In this document: positions 55,826-63,118 of the stretch, piece after piece | How the letters are laid out: every line of letters begins with the position of its first letter | Position numbering within the stretch: the first letter of the stretch is position 1 | DNA from: Scytonema tolypothrichoides VB-61278 | Lineage (GTDB): Bacteria > Cyanobacteriota > Cyanobacteriia > Cyanobacteriales > Nostocaceae | Direction: 5' to 3' | DNA length: 64,000 nucleotides | Assembly (NCBI RefSeq): GCF_000828085.3 | Contig: NZ_JXCA02000002.1 | Coordinates: 780,732 to 844,731, forward strand | The notes under the pieces: model-generated | Seen by the model: only the letters and a program-made list of their open reading frames with translations | Told to the model about the DNA's origin: nothing | Databases searched by the model: none | Program-made: the position numbers and the translations under genes

Positions 55826-57466
55826 ATGACATCACCACCTCAGTTGTTGACCGATCCGTTTGTGCAACTTCCAACAGAAACCTCAGTGCAAATTGTGTGG
55901 TTTACTGAGTTTGCTGGTTATGGACATATAGTTACCTACGGTGAAAATTTAGCACAAACTGCTATTGCCACAACAACCCAACTTAAGCGCATACGCGAAG
56001 ACCAAAATTCACGCTTAGGAAACCAAACTCAAGACGGACAGGTTTATCAACATCCTGTCCACCGTGATATTTGGCGACACGAGGCCCAAATCATTGACTT
56101 GACTGCCGACACGCGAGTTTCTTACCGTGTCACGAGTGTGCGGGAAGATGGCGAAAGTGTCAGTAGCAAGGTGTTTACTCTTGCACCCAAGCCTAGTCCT
56201 GGTAAACCACTCAAAATTTTACTAACTTCTGACCATCAAATCAAACCAATGGTTGCAGCCAATTTGCAAAAAGTGGTTGAAACTATTGGACGAGTCGATG
56301 CGGTTTGGTTCGCGGGTGATTTGGTTAATATTCCTGATCGCGCCTCAGAATGGTTTGATGATCATCGTGGCGGTGCTTTCTTTCCCTGTTTGCAAGGTCG
56401 TGCTAACTATGAAATGAATAGCGATGGAGTCAAGACAATCTACACAGGTGGCGAAATCATTCAATACGCGCCGATGTTTACTTGCATTGGTAACCATGAG
56501 ATTATGGGACGTCGTGGTCATGGAAGTTTAGATGATGAATTTGATGCCACGATTCCTCGTACAGCTGCTCTTAAGTTGTATGGACAGGAATCTTTAAAAG
56601 AAAATTCTTTTAATACTGATACCTACGAAGAGATTTTCACTTTACCACAAAGTCAGGAAGGTGGAAAAACTTACTACGCAGTCAGCTTTGGTGATGTACG
56701 TTTAGTCGTACTGTATGCGACAAATATGTGGCGGACTCCTAATTTGGATGCAGAGGCTAGAGGTAGATATCGAGAACGGGAAAAAGATTTCAATACCCCA
56801 GAGAATTGGGGTTACGGACAACATATTTATGAACCAATAGCCAAAGGCAGTACGCAGTACAATTGGCTAGCACAAGAACTCAACAGTCCTGAATTTCAGC
56901 AAGCAAAGTATAAAGTGGTGATGTTGCATCATCCGCCCCATACATTGGGTGGTAACATAGTCCCAGCGTATACAGAACCTGTACAAATCATTGAACGTGA
57001 TGCTGATGGCAACATCAAGGCAATCCGTTACGAGTACCCCAAAGATGCAGATTACCTCATCCGTGATGTTGTGCCTTTACTTGAAACAGCTGGTGTACAG
57101 TTAGTATTTTACGGGCATTCTCATTTGTGGAACCGCTTTTGTAGTCAGTCGGGAATGCACTTTTTAGAAACTTCTAATGTTGGTAATTCTTACGGTGCTG
57201 CTTGGGGTGACAATAAGCGAGAAGTGCCTGTTGGCTATAAGGAGTCTTACGTTGAACTTGGTGATCCATATGGTTTAGAACCTGTGGTGCCCACAATTGT
57301 CCCGTTGTTGGGTGAAGATGGAAAACCGATGCCTTACATTGCAAGTAATGACATCACGGTTTTTAGTATCTTTGACACGGGTACGGGTACAGTGAGTAGC
57401 TATCGTTTTGATGTACGTAAACCGGATTCGGAGGTTATTAAGTTTGATGAGTTTGAGTTGAAATAA
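55826..57466 (+). CDS. Metallophosphoesterase (purple acid phosphatase-like)
   Basis: A 546-aa calcineurin-like phosphatase. The N-terminal part (about residues 15-125) is a fibronectin-type beta-sandwich (SVQIVWFTEFAGYGHIVTYG), as in purple acid phosphatases. The catalytic domain has metal-binding motifs: LTSDHQIKP, WFAGDLVNIPDR (about 165-176), CIGNHEIMGRRGHG (about 221-234), MLHHPPHT (about 370) and FYGHSHLWNR (about 429). No signal peptide is seen, so it is probably cytosolic. The last ten codons read VIKFDEFELK, echoed by a relic at 58582. Start ATG 55826. Confidence 0.92.
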   Translation: MTSPPQLLTDPFVQLPTETSVQIVWFTEFAGYGHIVTYGENLAQTAIATTTQLKRIREDQNSRLGNQTQDGQVYQHPVHRDIWRHEAQIIDLTADTRVSYRVTSVREDGESVSSKVFTLAPKPSPGKPLKILLTSDHQIKPMVAANLQKVVETIGRVDAVWFAGDLVNIPDRASEWFDDHRGGAFFPCLQGRANYEMNSDGVKTIYTGGEIIQYAPMFTCIGNHEIMGRRGHGSLDDEFDATIPRTAALKLYGQESLKENSFNTDTYEEIFTLPQSQEGGKTYYAVSFGDVRLVVLYATNMWRTPNLDAEARGRYREREKDFNTPENWGYGQHIYEPIAKGSTQYNWLAQELNSPEFQQAKYKVVMLHHPPHTLGGNIVPAYTEPVQIIERDADGNIKAIRYEYPKDADYLIRDVVPLLETAGVQLVFYGHSHLWNRFCSQSGMHFLETSNVGNSYGAAWGDNKREVPVGYKESYVELGDPYGLEPVVPTIVPLLGEDGKPMPYIASNDITVFSIFDTGTGTVSSYRFDVRKPDSEVIKFDEFELK

Positions 57467-57986
57467 GGAAGACTCCGCTATGGCGATCGCGTGGTAGCAT
57501 CGCATGCAAATGATTTTTCTGTAGTAAGTGCGATAAGCCTCTGGCTTTAGCTTTTGCGTATCGCGATCGCCCAAAGCTAGTACTCGACCACACAAGTTTT
57601 GACAGGTTATCAAAAACCCGGTTTCGCGGAAGTTACCGAGTTTGTTGCCCTCACGACCGATCAGGCGTTGCTGTGGCGGACTACTAGAGACGCAATCATA
57701 CGTATCGCCATGCACGGATAGACTCACTCGTGATATCGCATTTCCTATGCGAGTCCCTTGTCAAGAACTAGGGGTGTAAGGGGATAGGGGTGTAAGGGGA
57801 GCCAGTGCGTTGGGCGGGTTTCCCGACTTGAAGCACCTGGCGTTGTAGGGGATGTAATAAGTTTTATATTTTTATATTTGTGCGTCCGGAATCGGCTTTT
57901 TAAAAAGTGATTTTAAGTATATCTTCACACAAAACATGAAGGTCAATTAGCAACAAACGTAGTCGAGTTTAGAGAAAGGACAAATT
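57467..57986. repeat. Spacer with REP-like palindromes and a MITE-like copy
   Basis: Positions 57480-57570 contain HIP1-type sequence GGCGATCGCG, TATCGCGATCGCCC and GATAAGCCTCTGGCTT. Positions 57790-57846 hold GGGAGCCAGTGCGTTGGGCG...GCACCTGGCGTTG, a copy of the dispersed family. No gene is seen. The promoter and an SD (GAAAGGA, 7 bases before ATG) of the next gene are at the end. Confidence 0.6.
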
Positions 57987-58556
57987 ATGAACGCTATTTC
58001 CGTTGTACTTAAGGAAGGTTCAAAAGGTGCAGAAGTTACTAAGCTACAAGAAGGTTTGAAAAAACTCAATTTTTATTCAGGTACTGTTGACGGTATTTTT
58101 GGTGCAAAAACTAAGGAGGCTGTCATCAATTTTCAAAAATCACAACAACTCGTTGCTGATGGTATTGTGGGCGAGAAAACTTGGTCTAAATTAAATGCAG
58201 CGTTGCAACCAAGTGATCCACGTTCCAATTTTCGGGTAATTAACGTACAAGAATTTATCTCTTCTAACCGGATTAAAGTCTCTACTCCAAAAGCAGTAGC
58301 TGTACAATTGTTTAGCAAGCAGGAAGACGAAGAGGGAAGAAAGTCAGAGGATATCGTAGTTGCATATCCTACAAGAGAAACAGCTGAGATTGTGCATACC
58401 ATCGTAGGATTGCCTGATGATTCAGTCAACAGCATACGACGACGTATCGAATTAAAAAGCAAACAAAATAAGTGGGAGATTGTCTGGGTAGGTGAGCAAT
58501 ATAAGTGTCAACTAGGTCGAGGTTCTCAAGATTGGTCTAGTAATCTTTGCTCATAA
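57987..58556 (+). CDS. Peptidoglycan-binding (PG_binding_1) domain protein
   Basis: A 189-aa protein. Residues 5-75 are a PG_binding_1 three-helix domain (LKEGSKGAEVTKLQEGLKKL, GIFGAKTKEAVINFQKSQQL, GIVGEKTW). The C-terminal part (about 85-189) is a domain I do not recognise, with TPKAVAVQLFSKQEDEEGR and LKSKQNKWEIVWVGEQYKC. No signal peptide is evident, so the protein may act inside the cell or be exported without a classical signal. GAAAGGA lies 7 bases before the ATG. Confidence 0.85.
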   Translation: MNAISVVLKEGSKGAEVTKLQEGLKKLNFYSGTVDGIFGAKTKEAVINFQKSQQLVADGIVGEKTWSKLNAALQPSDPRSNFRVINVQEFISSNRIKVSTPKAVAVQLFSKQEDEEGRKSEDIVVAYPTRETAEIVHTIVGLPDDSVNSIRRRIELKSKQNKWEIVWVGEQYKCQLGRGSQDWSSNLCS

Positions 58557-58581
58557 CAATCACCTTCGCTAAAAAAGTAGG

Positions 58582-58618
58582 TATTAAGTTTGATGAGTTT
58601 CGGTTGAAATAAGGAGAC
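58582..58618 (+). repeat. Relic of a metallophosphoesterase gene end
   Basis: GTATTAAGTTTGATGAGTTT and the following bases match the 3' end of the metallophosphoesterase gene (57436-57473) with few differences. Read in the matching frame it gives GIKFDEFRLK then stop, echoing VIKFDEFELK then stop. It lies directly after the peptidoglycan-binding gene and is all that remains of a second copy. Confidence 0.7.
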
Positions 58619-58705
58619 TTTATTGGTTTCCATATATTAACGACTGAGACTGGGTTAGGACTTGTTCCTAACCTAGCTGTTATATGCTTGTATTAATGGT
58701 TATTT

Positions 58706-59149
58706 CTAAAACCGTTTTGACATTACAATTAATTTCTGGCTTCTTTGATAGCCATTTGTAGTGTAAAAAGCCTCCGCTTGTCCATCCTTCATGGTCACCA
58801 GATAAATCGTAGTAACCTCCATCGCGGTTAGGGTATTCATTAATTGGTTGAGTAACTTCGTTCCAATTCCCAGACGCTGTTTATCAGAACGAGTACAGAT
58901 TTCTTTGATATAAAAACCTTTACCCTTTTGCATTTGCTCACAATAACCCGCTACGAATCCCAGCACTTCATCCTGTTGGAAGACAAATCCGATAAACCCT
59001 GGTGTATTGAGAATTTCAAACAAGCGCAATCTTGCAGTTTCGATAGTCCATTGCTCGTTCCAAGGTTCAGTGTTAAACACTTCAACATACAGATTGGCAC
59101 AGTCATCCAAATATTCAGTCGTAAAGGTTTGAATTTCTTCTAACATCAA
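58706..59149 (-). CDS. GNAT-family N-acetyltransferase (paralogue B)
   Basis: A 147-aa GNAT. Motif A RSDKQRLGIGTKLLNQLMN (about residues 90-108) binds acetyl-CoA, and DGQAEAFYTTNGYQR forms the last strand. It is a close relative of the protein encoded at 32568-33044 (shared GIGTKLL, MNTLTAM, DGQAEAFYT, and a common N-terminus around TTEYLDDCANLYVEVF). The substrate is unknown. Met1 or Met2 may start translation. Confidence 0.85.
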   Translation of the reverse strand: MMLEEIQTFTTEYLDDCANLYVEVFNTEPWNEQWTIETARLRLFEILNTPGFIGFVFQQDEVLGFVAGYCEQMQKGKGFYIKEICTRSDKQRLGIGTKLLNQLMNTLTAMEVTTIYLVTMKDGQAEAFYTTNGYQRSQKLIVMSKRF

Positions 59150-59215
59150 AAAACAGGAGTTGAATTGGTCATGAACTAAGCTACATCTACTTTACTAAGC
59201 AAAGCTTGAAAAATG

Positions 59216-59401
59216 TTAATCTTTCCAGTCTTGTTTATGGTGAAATAAATCATCGCCCCTAAATTGAGAGTTATACTTACCCAGGACAGCCTCAAGCTTA
59301 GCGTTAATTTTATCAATTCTGTGCTTAACTATTTGGAAATCTATACTCCTCCAAATGTCTGTGCTGATATTTTTTTGTTTGTCTTTATTGTTGTTATACA
59401 T
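59216..59401 (-). CDS. Possible small protein of unknown function
   Basis: A 61-codon frame with ATG start. Its product is polar with the regular composition of a real protein: helix-like IDFQIVKHRIDKINAKLEAVL in the middle and DDLFHHKQDWKD at the end. The antisense frame is Phe/Ile-rich and less likely. No ribosome-binding site or family was recognised, so the call is tentative. Confidence 0.35.
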   Translation of the reverse strand: MYNNNKDKQKNISTDIWRSIDFQIVKHRIDKINAKLEAVLGKYNSQFRGDDLFHHKQDWKD

Positions 59402-59597
59402 GGTACTTATATAAAGTCAAATATGGAATCTTGTTTTGCTTTCATCACAATTTTGACAAATTACCATTTGATTCGGTTCTTTCTTTTGGTATATTAAGCA
59501 AGCTTATATACTTTTTGATAAAAAAGTTTTACAATATTAAGGAATTAAAAAAACTATAGTAGATATAACTAGAATCAACTTTTTTTTTAAAGAACGT
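59402..59597. other. Promoter region of the DUF72 gene
   Basis: AT-rich, gene-free sequence preceding the DUF72 gene, which begins with GTG 59598 about 10 bases after AAAGAACG. Confidence 0.3.
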
Positions 59598-60452
59598 GTG
59601 AATTTTTTTATTGGTTGCGCTGTTTGGGCATATAAAGGCTGGGTAGGCGAACTTTACCCTCAAGGAACTCGCCAAAGTGATTTTTTGCAACTCTACAGCC
59701 GACGCTTCAGCACTGTTGAGGGTAACACCACCTTCTACGCTGTGCCTAATCAAGAGACAGTCACTCGTTGGGCGACACAGACACCCCAAAATTTTGAATT
59801 TTGTCTCAAATTACCGCGAGATGTCACCCACAACGGACGATTGCAACCTCATATCCCTGATGCTTTAAAATTTTTGGAAGGGATGCGTCCTTTAGGTAAA
59901 CGTCTTGGACCTGTTTTTGCTCAATTACCCCCCAGTTATCCGCATACACTGATTGATGATCTGGGCGTATTTCTCGAAGCTTTACAGCAAACAGGCGTTC
60001 GTTTGGCGTTAGAAGTTCGTCATCAAGACTGGTTTGTTGAACCATTAGCTGGTGAGTTGACAGCACTTTTAGAAAGGCTTGGTGTTGGAAGGGTTTTGCT
60101 AGACTCACGTCCTATCTACAGTGGAGATGATGATCCAAAACTACAATCTGAACGTCGTAAACCCAAAGTCCCTGTACAATTTAGCGTGACAGCGCCTTTT
60201 AGTCTGATTCGATTTATTTCTCATCCCAGCTTATCAGTAAATCAGCCTTTTATGGAAGAGTGGGTGACTCAGATTAAGCAGTGGTTGCAGCAGGGAACGC
60301 AAATTTATTTTTTTGTTCATTGTCCTGTGGAAGAACACTCACCAGGAAATGCACGTTATTTTCAAACGTTATTAGAACAAAGTGGTGCAGCAGTTCCTCC
60401 TCTTCGTTGGAATATCCTTGACAATCCCCCGAATCAACTCAGTTTGTGGTGA
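59598..60452 (+). CDS. DUF72 (YecE-like) protein
   Basis: A 284-aa TIM-barrel-like DUF72 protein. Family motifs: FIGCAVWAYKGWVGELYPQG (about residues 4-23), FSTVEGNTTFYAVP (about 37-50), FEFCLKLPRDVTH (about 65-77) and VRLALEVRHQDW (about 131-142). Function remains unknown; YecE in other bacteria is uncharacterised. The start is GTG 59598. It is followed 43 bp later by a hypothetical gene, so the two may share a transcript. Confidence 0.9.
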   Translation: MNFFIGCAVWAYKGWVGELYPQGTRQSDFLQLYSRRFSTVEGNTTFYAVPNQETVTRWATQTPQNFEFCLKLPRDVTHNGRLQPHIPDALKFLEGMRPLGKRLGPVFAQLPPSYPHTLIDDLGVFLEALQQTGVRLALEVRHQDWFVEPLAGELTALLERLGVGRVLLDSRPIYSGDDDPKLQSERRKPKVPVQFSVTAPFSLIRFISHPSLSVNQPFMEEWVTQIKQWLQQGTQIYFFVHCPVEEHSPGNARYFQTLLEQSGAAVPPLRWNILDNPPNQLSLW

Positions 60453-60495
60453 GCGTACTGTGGTAATTTGAGTAGAAGAGCCAAAGGAGGGTTAG

Positions 60496-60924
60496 ATGAG
60501 TCGTCTTCTTTATGAAAATTCGGTTTCATATAAAGGTTATCTCATCATTCCGTTTGTCTTTGGTACAATTGATAGTCAAGATATTTATTCCTATAGATTA
60601 CTATCAGAGATCGCTCATCAAAGTCAATATCACAAAGCAGAAAATCCAGCAGAAATCTATGGCAGTAGTATAGAGAATATTCTTGAGATTGCCAAAGAAC
60701 ATCTTGATAAAAATTCCGATTTTGTCAGTCATTGCGATAATTTTACATTTCGCTACGTTTACCGCAACAACTTAATTATCGTCTTTCAAGAAGCTGGAAA
60801 ATATTTCTATGACCATTATCCTCCAGACTCACTGAATAATATTGCAGCACCAAAGTTATTTTCATCAGAATATGATTGCTTGAGTTGGATTAAACAAGGT
60901 ATGGATGGATTGCATACACGGTAA
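60496..60924 (+). CDS. Conserved-type hypothetical protein
   Basis: A 142-aa cytosolic protein with no recognised family. It has LLYENSVSYKGYLIIPFVFG at the start and NNLIIVFQEAGKYFYDHYPP in the middle, with an overall alpha/beta appearance and ordinary codon use. A strong ribosome-binding site AAAGGAGGG lies 6 bases before ATG 60496. It follows the DUF72 gene by 43 bp. Confidence 0.75.
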   Translation: MSRLLYENSVSYKGYLIIPFVFGTIDSQDIYSYRLLSEIAHQSQYHKAENPAEIYGSSIENILEIAKEHLDKNSDFVSHCDNFTFRYVYRNNLIIVFQEAGKYFYDHYPPDSLNNIAAPKLFSSEYDCLSWIKQGMDGLHTR

Positions 60925-60949
60925 AGATAAACTGTTCAGTAACATGTAG

Positions 60950-60979
60950 GGTGCGTTAGGACTAATGTCCTAACGCACC
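60950..60979. repeat. 30-bp perfect inverted repeat (GGTGCGTTAGGAC)
   Basis: GGTGCGTTAGGAC (60950-60962) pairs with GTCCTAACGCACC (60967-60979), loop TAAT. It stands 25 bp after the hypothetical gene and could act as a terminator or REP-type element. TAACGCACC is shared with the hairpin at 62498. Confidence 0.7.
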
Positions 60980-61061
60980 ATTGATTTTCTGTTCATCTGG
61001 TTAGAAATTTTACTTATATAATTCACCCTCACCATAAGGCAATAGGAAATCACAACAAGCA

Positions 61062-62006
61062 TTAGATAAATCTGAAGTAGCTACTGTCAAGACTCAAACC
61101 TGAAACACCTGGTACAATTGCAATCAGTTCATTCAATTCACCATCAGGCTTTTTCAAGTTAATAGTTACTCCTTTTGGTAAACCAGCAGGAGATGATCCC
61201 AAGATATAATCAGATGCTGTTCCTACAAGCTGGATAATATCCTCATTTGGGTTAAAGTCAGCAATTAAAGCGTAGTCATTCTCCCCAGTGGTTAATTTAT
61301 TACCGTCATCATAGTAAACCGAGAAGTTACCAGCAGCGTTGGGCCCTCCAAGGTTGAATGTATCTCTCCCTTCCCCTCCAATTAGGATATCTATTTCATC
61401 TACTCCATAGATACCACCAGGGGAACCAGTGGGTATGTATCCAGCGCCAGTGAGAATATCATTGCCTTTTCCACCGACAAGGATATCATTGCCGCGTCCA
61501 CTGTTGAGAATATCATTGCCTTTTCCACCTAAAAGAATATCATTGCCATCGCCAGTCTTGTAACTTCCATCGTATAAAATGTCATCTCCATTGCTACCAA
61601 TGAGGATATCATTGCCGAACCCACCATCTAACCTATCGTTACCGTCGCCGCCATCTAAATAGTCATCACCAGACAAAGCTATGATTTGGTCATTGCCATC
61701 ACCACCAAACAGAAAATCCTTACCCAATGAACCAAATAGCTGATCGTCACCTTTGCCCCCATACAGTAAATTTACGCTATTTGAGTCTCCTCCGTAACCA
61801 GGGGCATATGGTACCTTACTAAGTCCAGCGTATAGAGTATCGTTACCGTCATTGCCTATAAGTACGTCGTTACCTTCTTTACCTTCCAAAAAGTCGTCAC
61901 CAGCAAGACCGATCAGAACGTCGTCTCCGAAATCACCATAAATGAAATCATTGTCTTGCGTTCCCTTTAAATAATTGTTCCCTGTAGTACCGTAAATAAC
62001 TACCAT
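61062..62006 (-). CDS. RTX-type calcium-binding repeat protein
   Basis: A 314-aa protein made largely of hemolysin-type nonapeptide repeats (GGxGxDxUx) from about residues 5-215, for example [40 protein letters not shown] and [20 protein letters not shown]. Such parallel beta-rolls bind Ca2+ and are found in secreted RTX proteins. The C-terminus (about 225-314) has a beta-rich cap with [13 protein letters not shown], typical of cyanobacterial RTX proteins. No N-terminal signal peptide is seen, consistent with type I secretion. Confidence 0.92.
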   Translation of the reverse strand: MVVIYGTTGNNYLKGTQDNDFIYGDFGDDVLIGLAGDDFLEGKEGNDVLIGNDGNDTLYAGLSKVPYAPGYGGDSNSVNLLYGGKGDDQLFGSLGKDFLFGGDGNDQIIALSGDDYLDGGDGNDRLDGGFGNDILIGSNGDDILYDGSYKTGDGNDILLGGKGNDILNSGRGNDILVGGKGNDILTGAGYIPTGSPGGIYGVDEIDILIGGEGRDTFNLGGPNAAGNFSVYYDDGNKLTTGENDYALIADFNPNEDIIQLVGTASDYILGSSPAGLPKGVTINLKKPDGELNELIAIVPGVSGLSLDSSYFRFI

Positions 62007-62605
62007 AAAGCACCTTTTCTAGGAATCAGATGGAGTGGTGATAGTTGTAAAGCTGTTTACATTATAAATGTAAAAAAAATTACAGCAAATGTCACCAATC
62101 TGGATCTCTGTTAAGAAAAAAATCCTTGGTGATCATCCAGAATGACGAGAAAAGGCTTGGATGCTGCTTGGTAGTAGCTATGCAAATCTAGGTAAATCTC
62201 TTGATGATTGGCGAAATTTTGACGGTAATCCTGCGTTATAAATTGTATCAGGAATAACATTTACTCAGTGCCGGATGCAAAAGCTTACGGGTTCTTCGCA
62301 ATACTGCTTGGATAAGCAAATCGCAAACCCAAAAACTCTTGTAGAGACGTTGCATGCAACAGAGCCACTTGCGTGCGCGGGTTAAGCGCGTTGAGCGATG
62401 TGACGTTCTCTAGAGGTCTTTTATGTTACGATAGTCAACTATAGGACTCATATTTGATTTTTGAAATGTACGTAGTAGGGTGGGTTATGCCTCTGGCTAA
62501 CGCACCATCATCAGGTTTTGGTGCGTTATGCTACGCAATAACACACCCTGTAGATACTAGTATTATTCTTTGCCTGCAAAAAATCGATGCTCTGCTAATA
62601 CGCTC
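62007..62605. other. 599-bp spacer with nested hairpin element
   Basis: No gene. Positions 62342-62360 contain half of the GTAGAGACGTTGCATGCAAC palindrome family. Positions 62477-62549 form nested stems: AGGGTGGGTTAT/ATAACACACCCT (one mismatch) encloses TAACGCACC/GGTGCGTTA. This looks like a REP/MITE-type element related to that at 60950. Confidence 0.6.
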
Positions 62606-63016
62606 TTAGAACTTAGTCACTGTGACATTAACACCAGATTCGAGTTTTGGAACCTTGAAATACTCAAACTGCTCTGCAGGTTGAGAAGTCTGGTTGATTT
62701 GATCAGCTTGTTTATTTGTTTCCTCTAAACATTGTTTGAGGGTATTGCCAGGAGATTTGATCAGCTCAAGCGGGTTAATCTTTTTGCATTGTGACTCGCG
62801 TACTACCCCGATTGAGTCAGAAACTTTTCTGAGATTGTTGGTGTGGTCTGTGACACTAACTGTTCCACTATTAATCGTAGCTGGTTTAGTCATAAGAACA
62901 GAAGCCTGACCCTGGTTGATTATGACAGGAGAAACATTTTCTTCGTTGGCTAAGGCAGGATGACTCACAACACTTGTGCCCATTATTACGAATAACGCTG
63001 TCAGTAAGCGTCTCAT
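62606..63016 (-). CDS. Small secreted protein of unknown function
   Basis: A 136-aa protein from ATG 63016 (MRRLLTALF), with a clear signal peptide (residues 1-23, MGTSVVSHPALA). The mature part has no recognised domain; VSPVIINQGQASVLMTKPAT and FEYFKVPKLESGVNVTVTKF are its main features. The frame is open 16 codons further upstream with Cys-rich non-signal sequence, so the inner ATG is preferred. It lies 102 bp after the TonB-like gene on the same strand and may be co-transcribed. Confidence 0.65.
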   Translation of the reverse strand: MRRLLTALFVIMGTSVVSHPALANEENVSPVIINQGQASVLMTKPATINSGTVSVTDHTNNLRKVSDSIGVVRESQCKKINPLELIKSPGNTLKQCLEETNKQADQINQTSQPAEQFEYFKVPKLESGVNVTVTKF

Positions 63017-63118
63017 GACTATATGTGCTCGACACTCACACAAACTACATAAATATGATGACACAATCTAAACAGAAAAGTTCCACCCAGCTAAAAACCT
63101 GTGTCAGCAGTCACGTTA

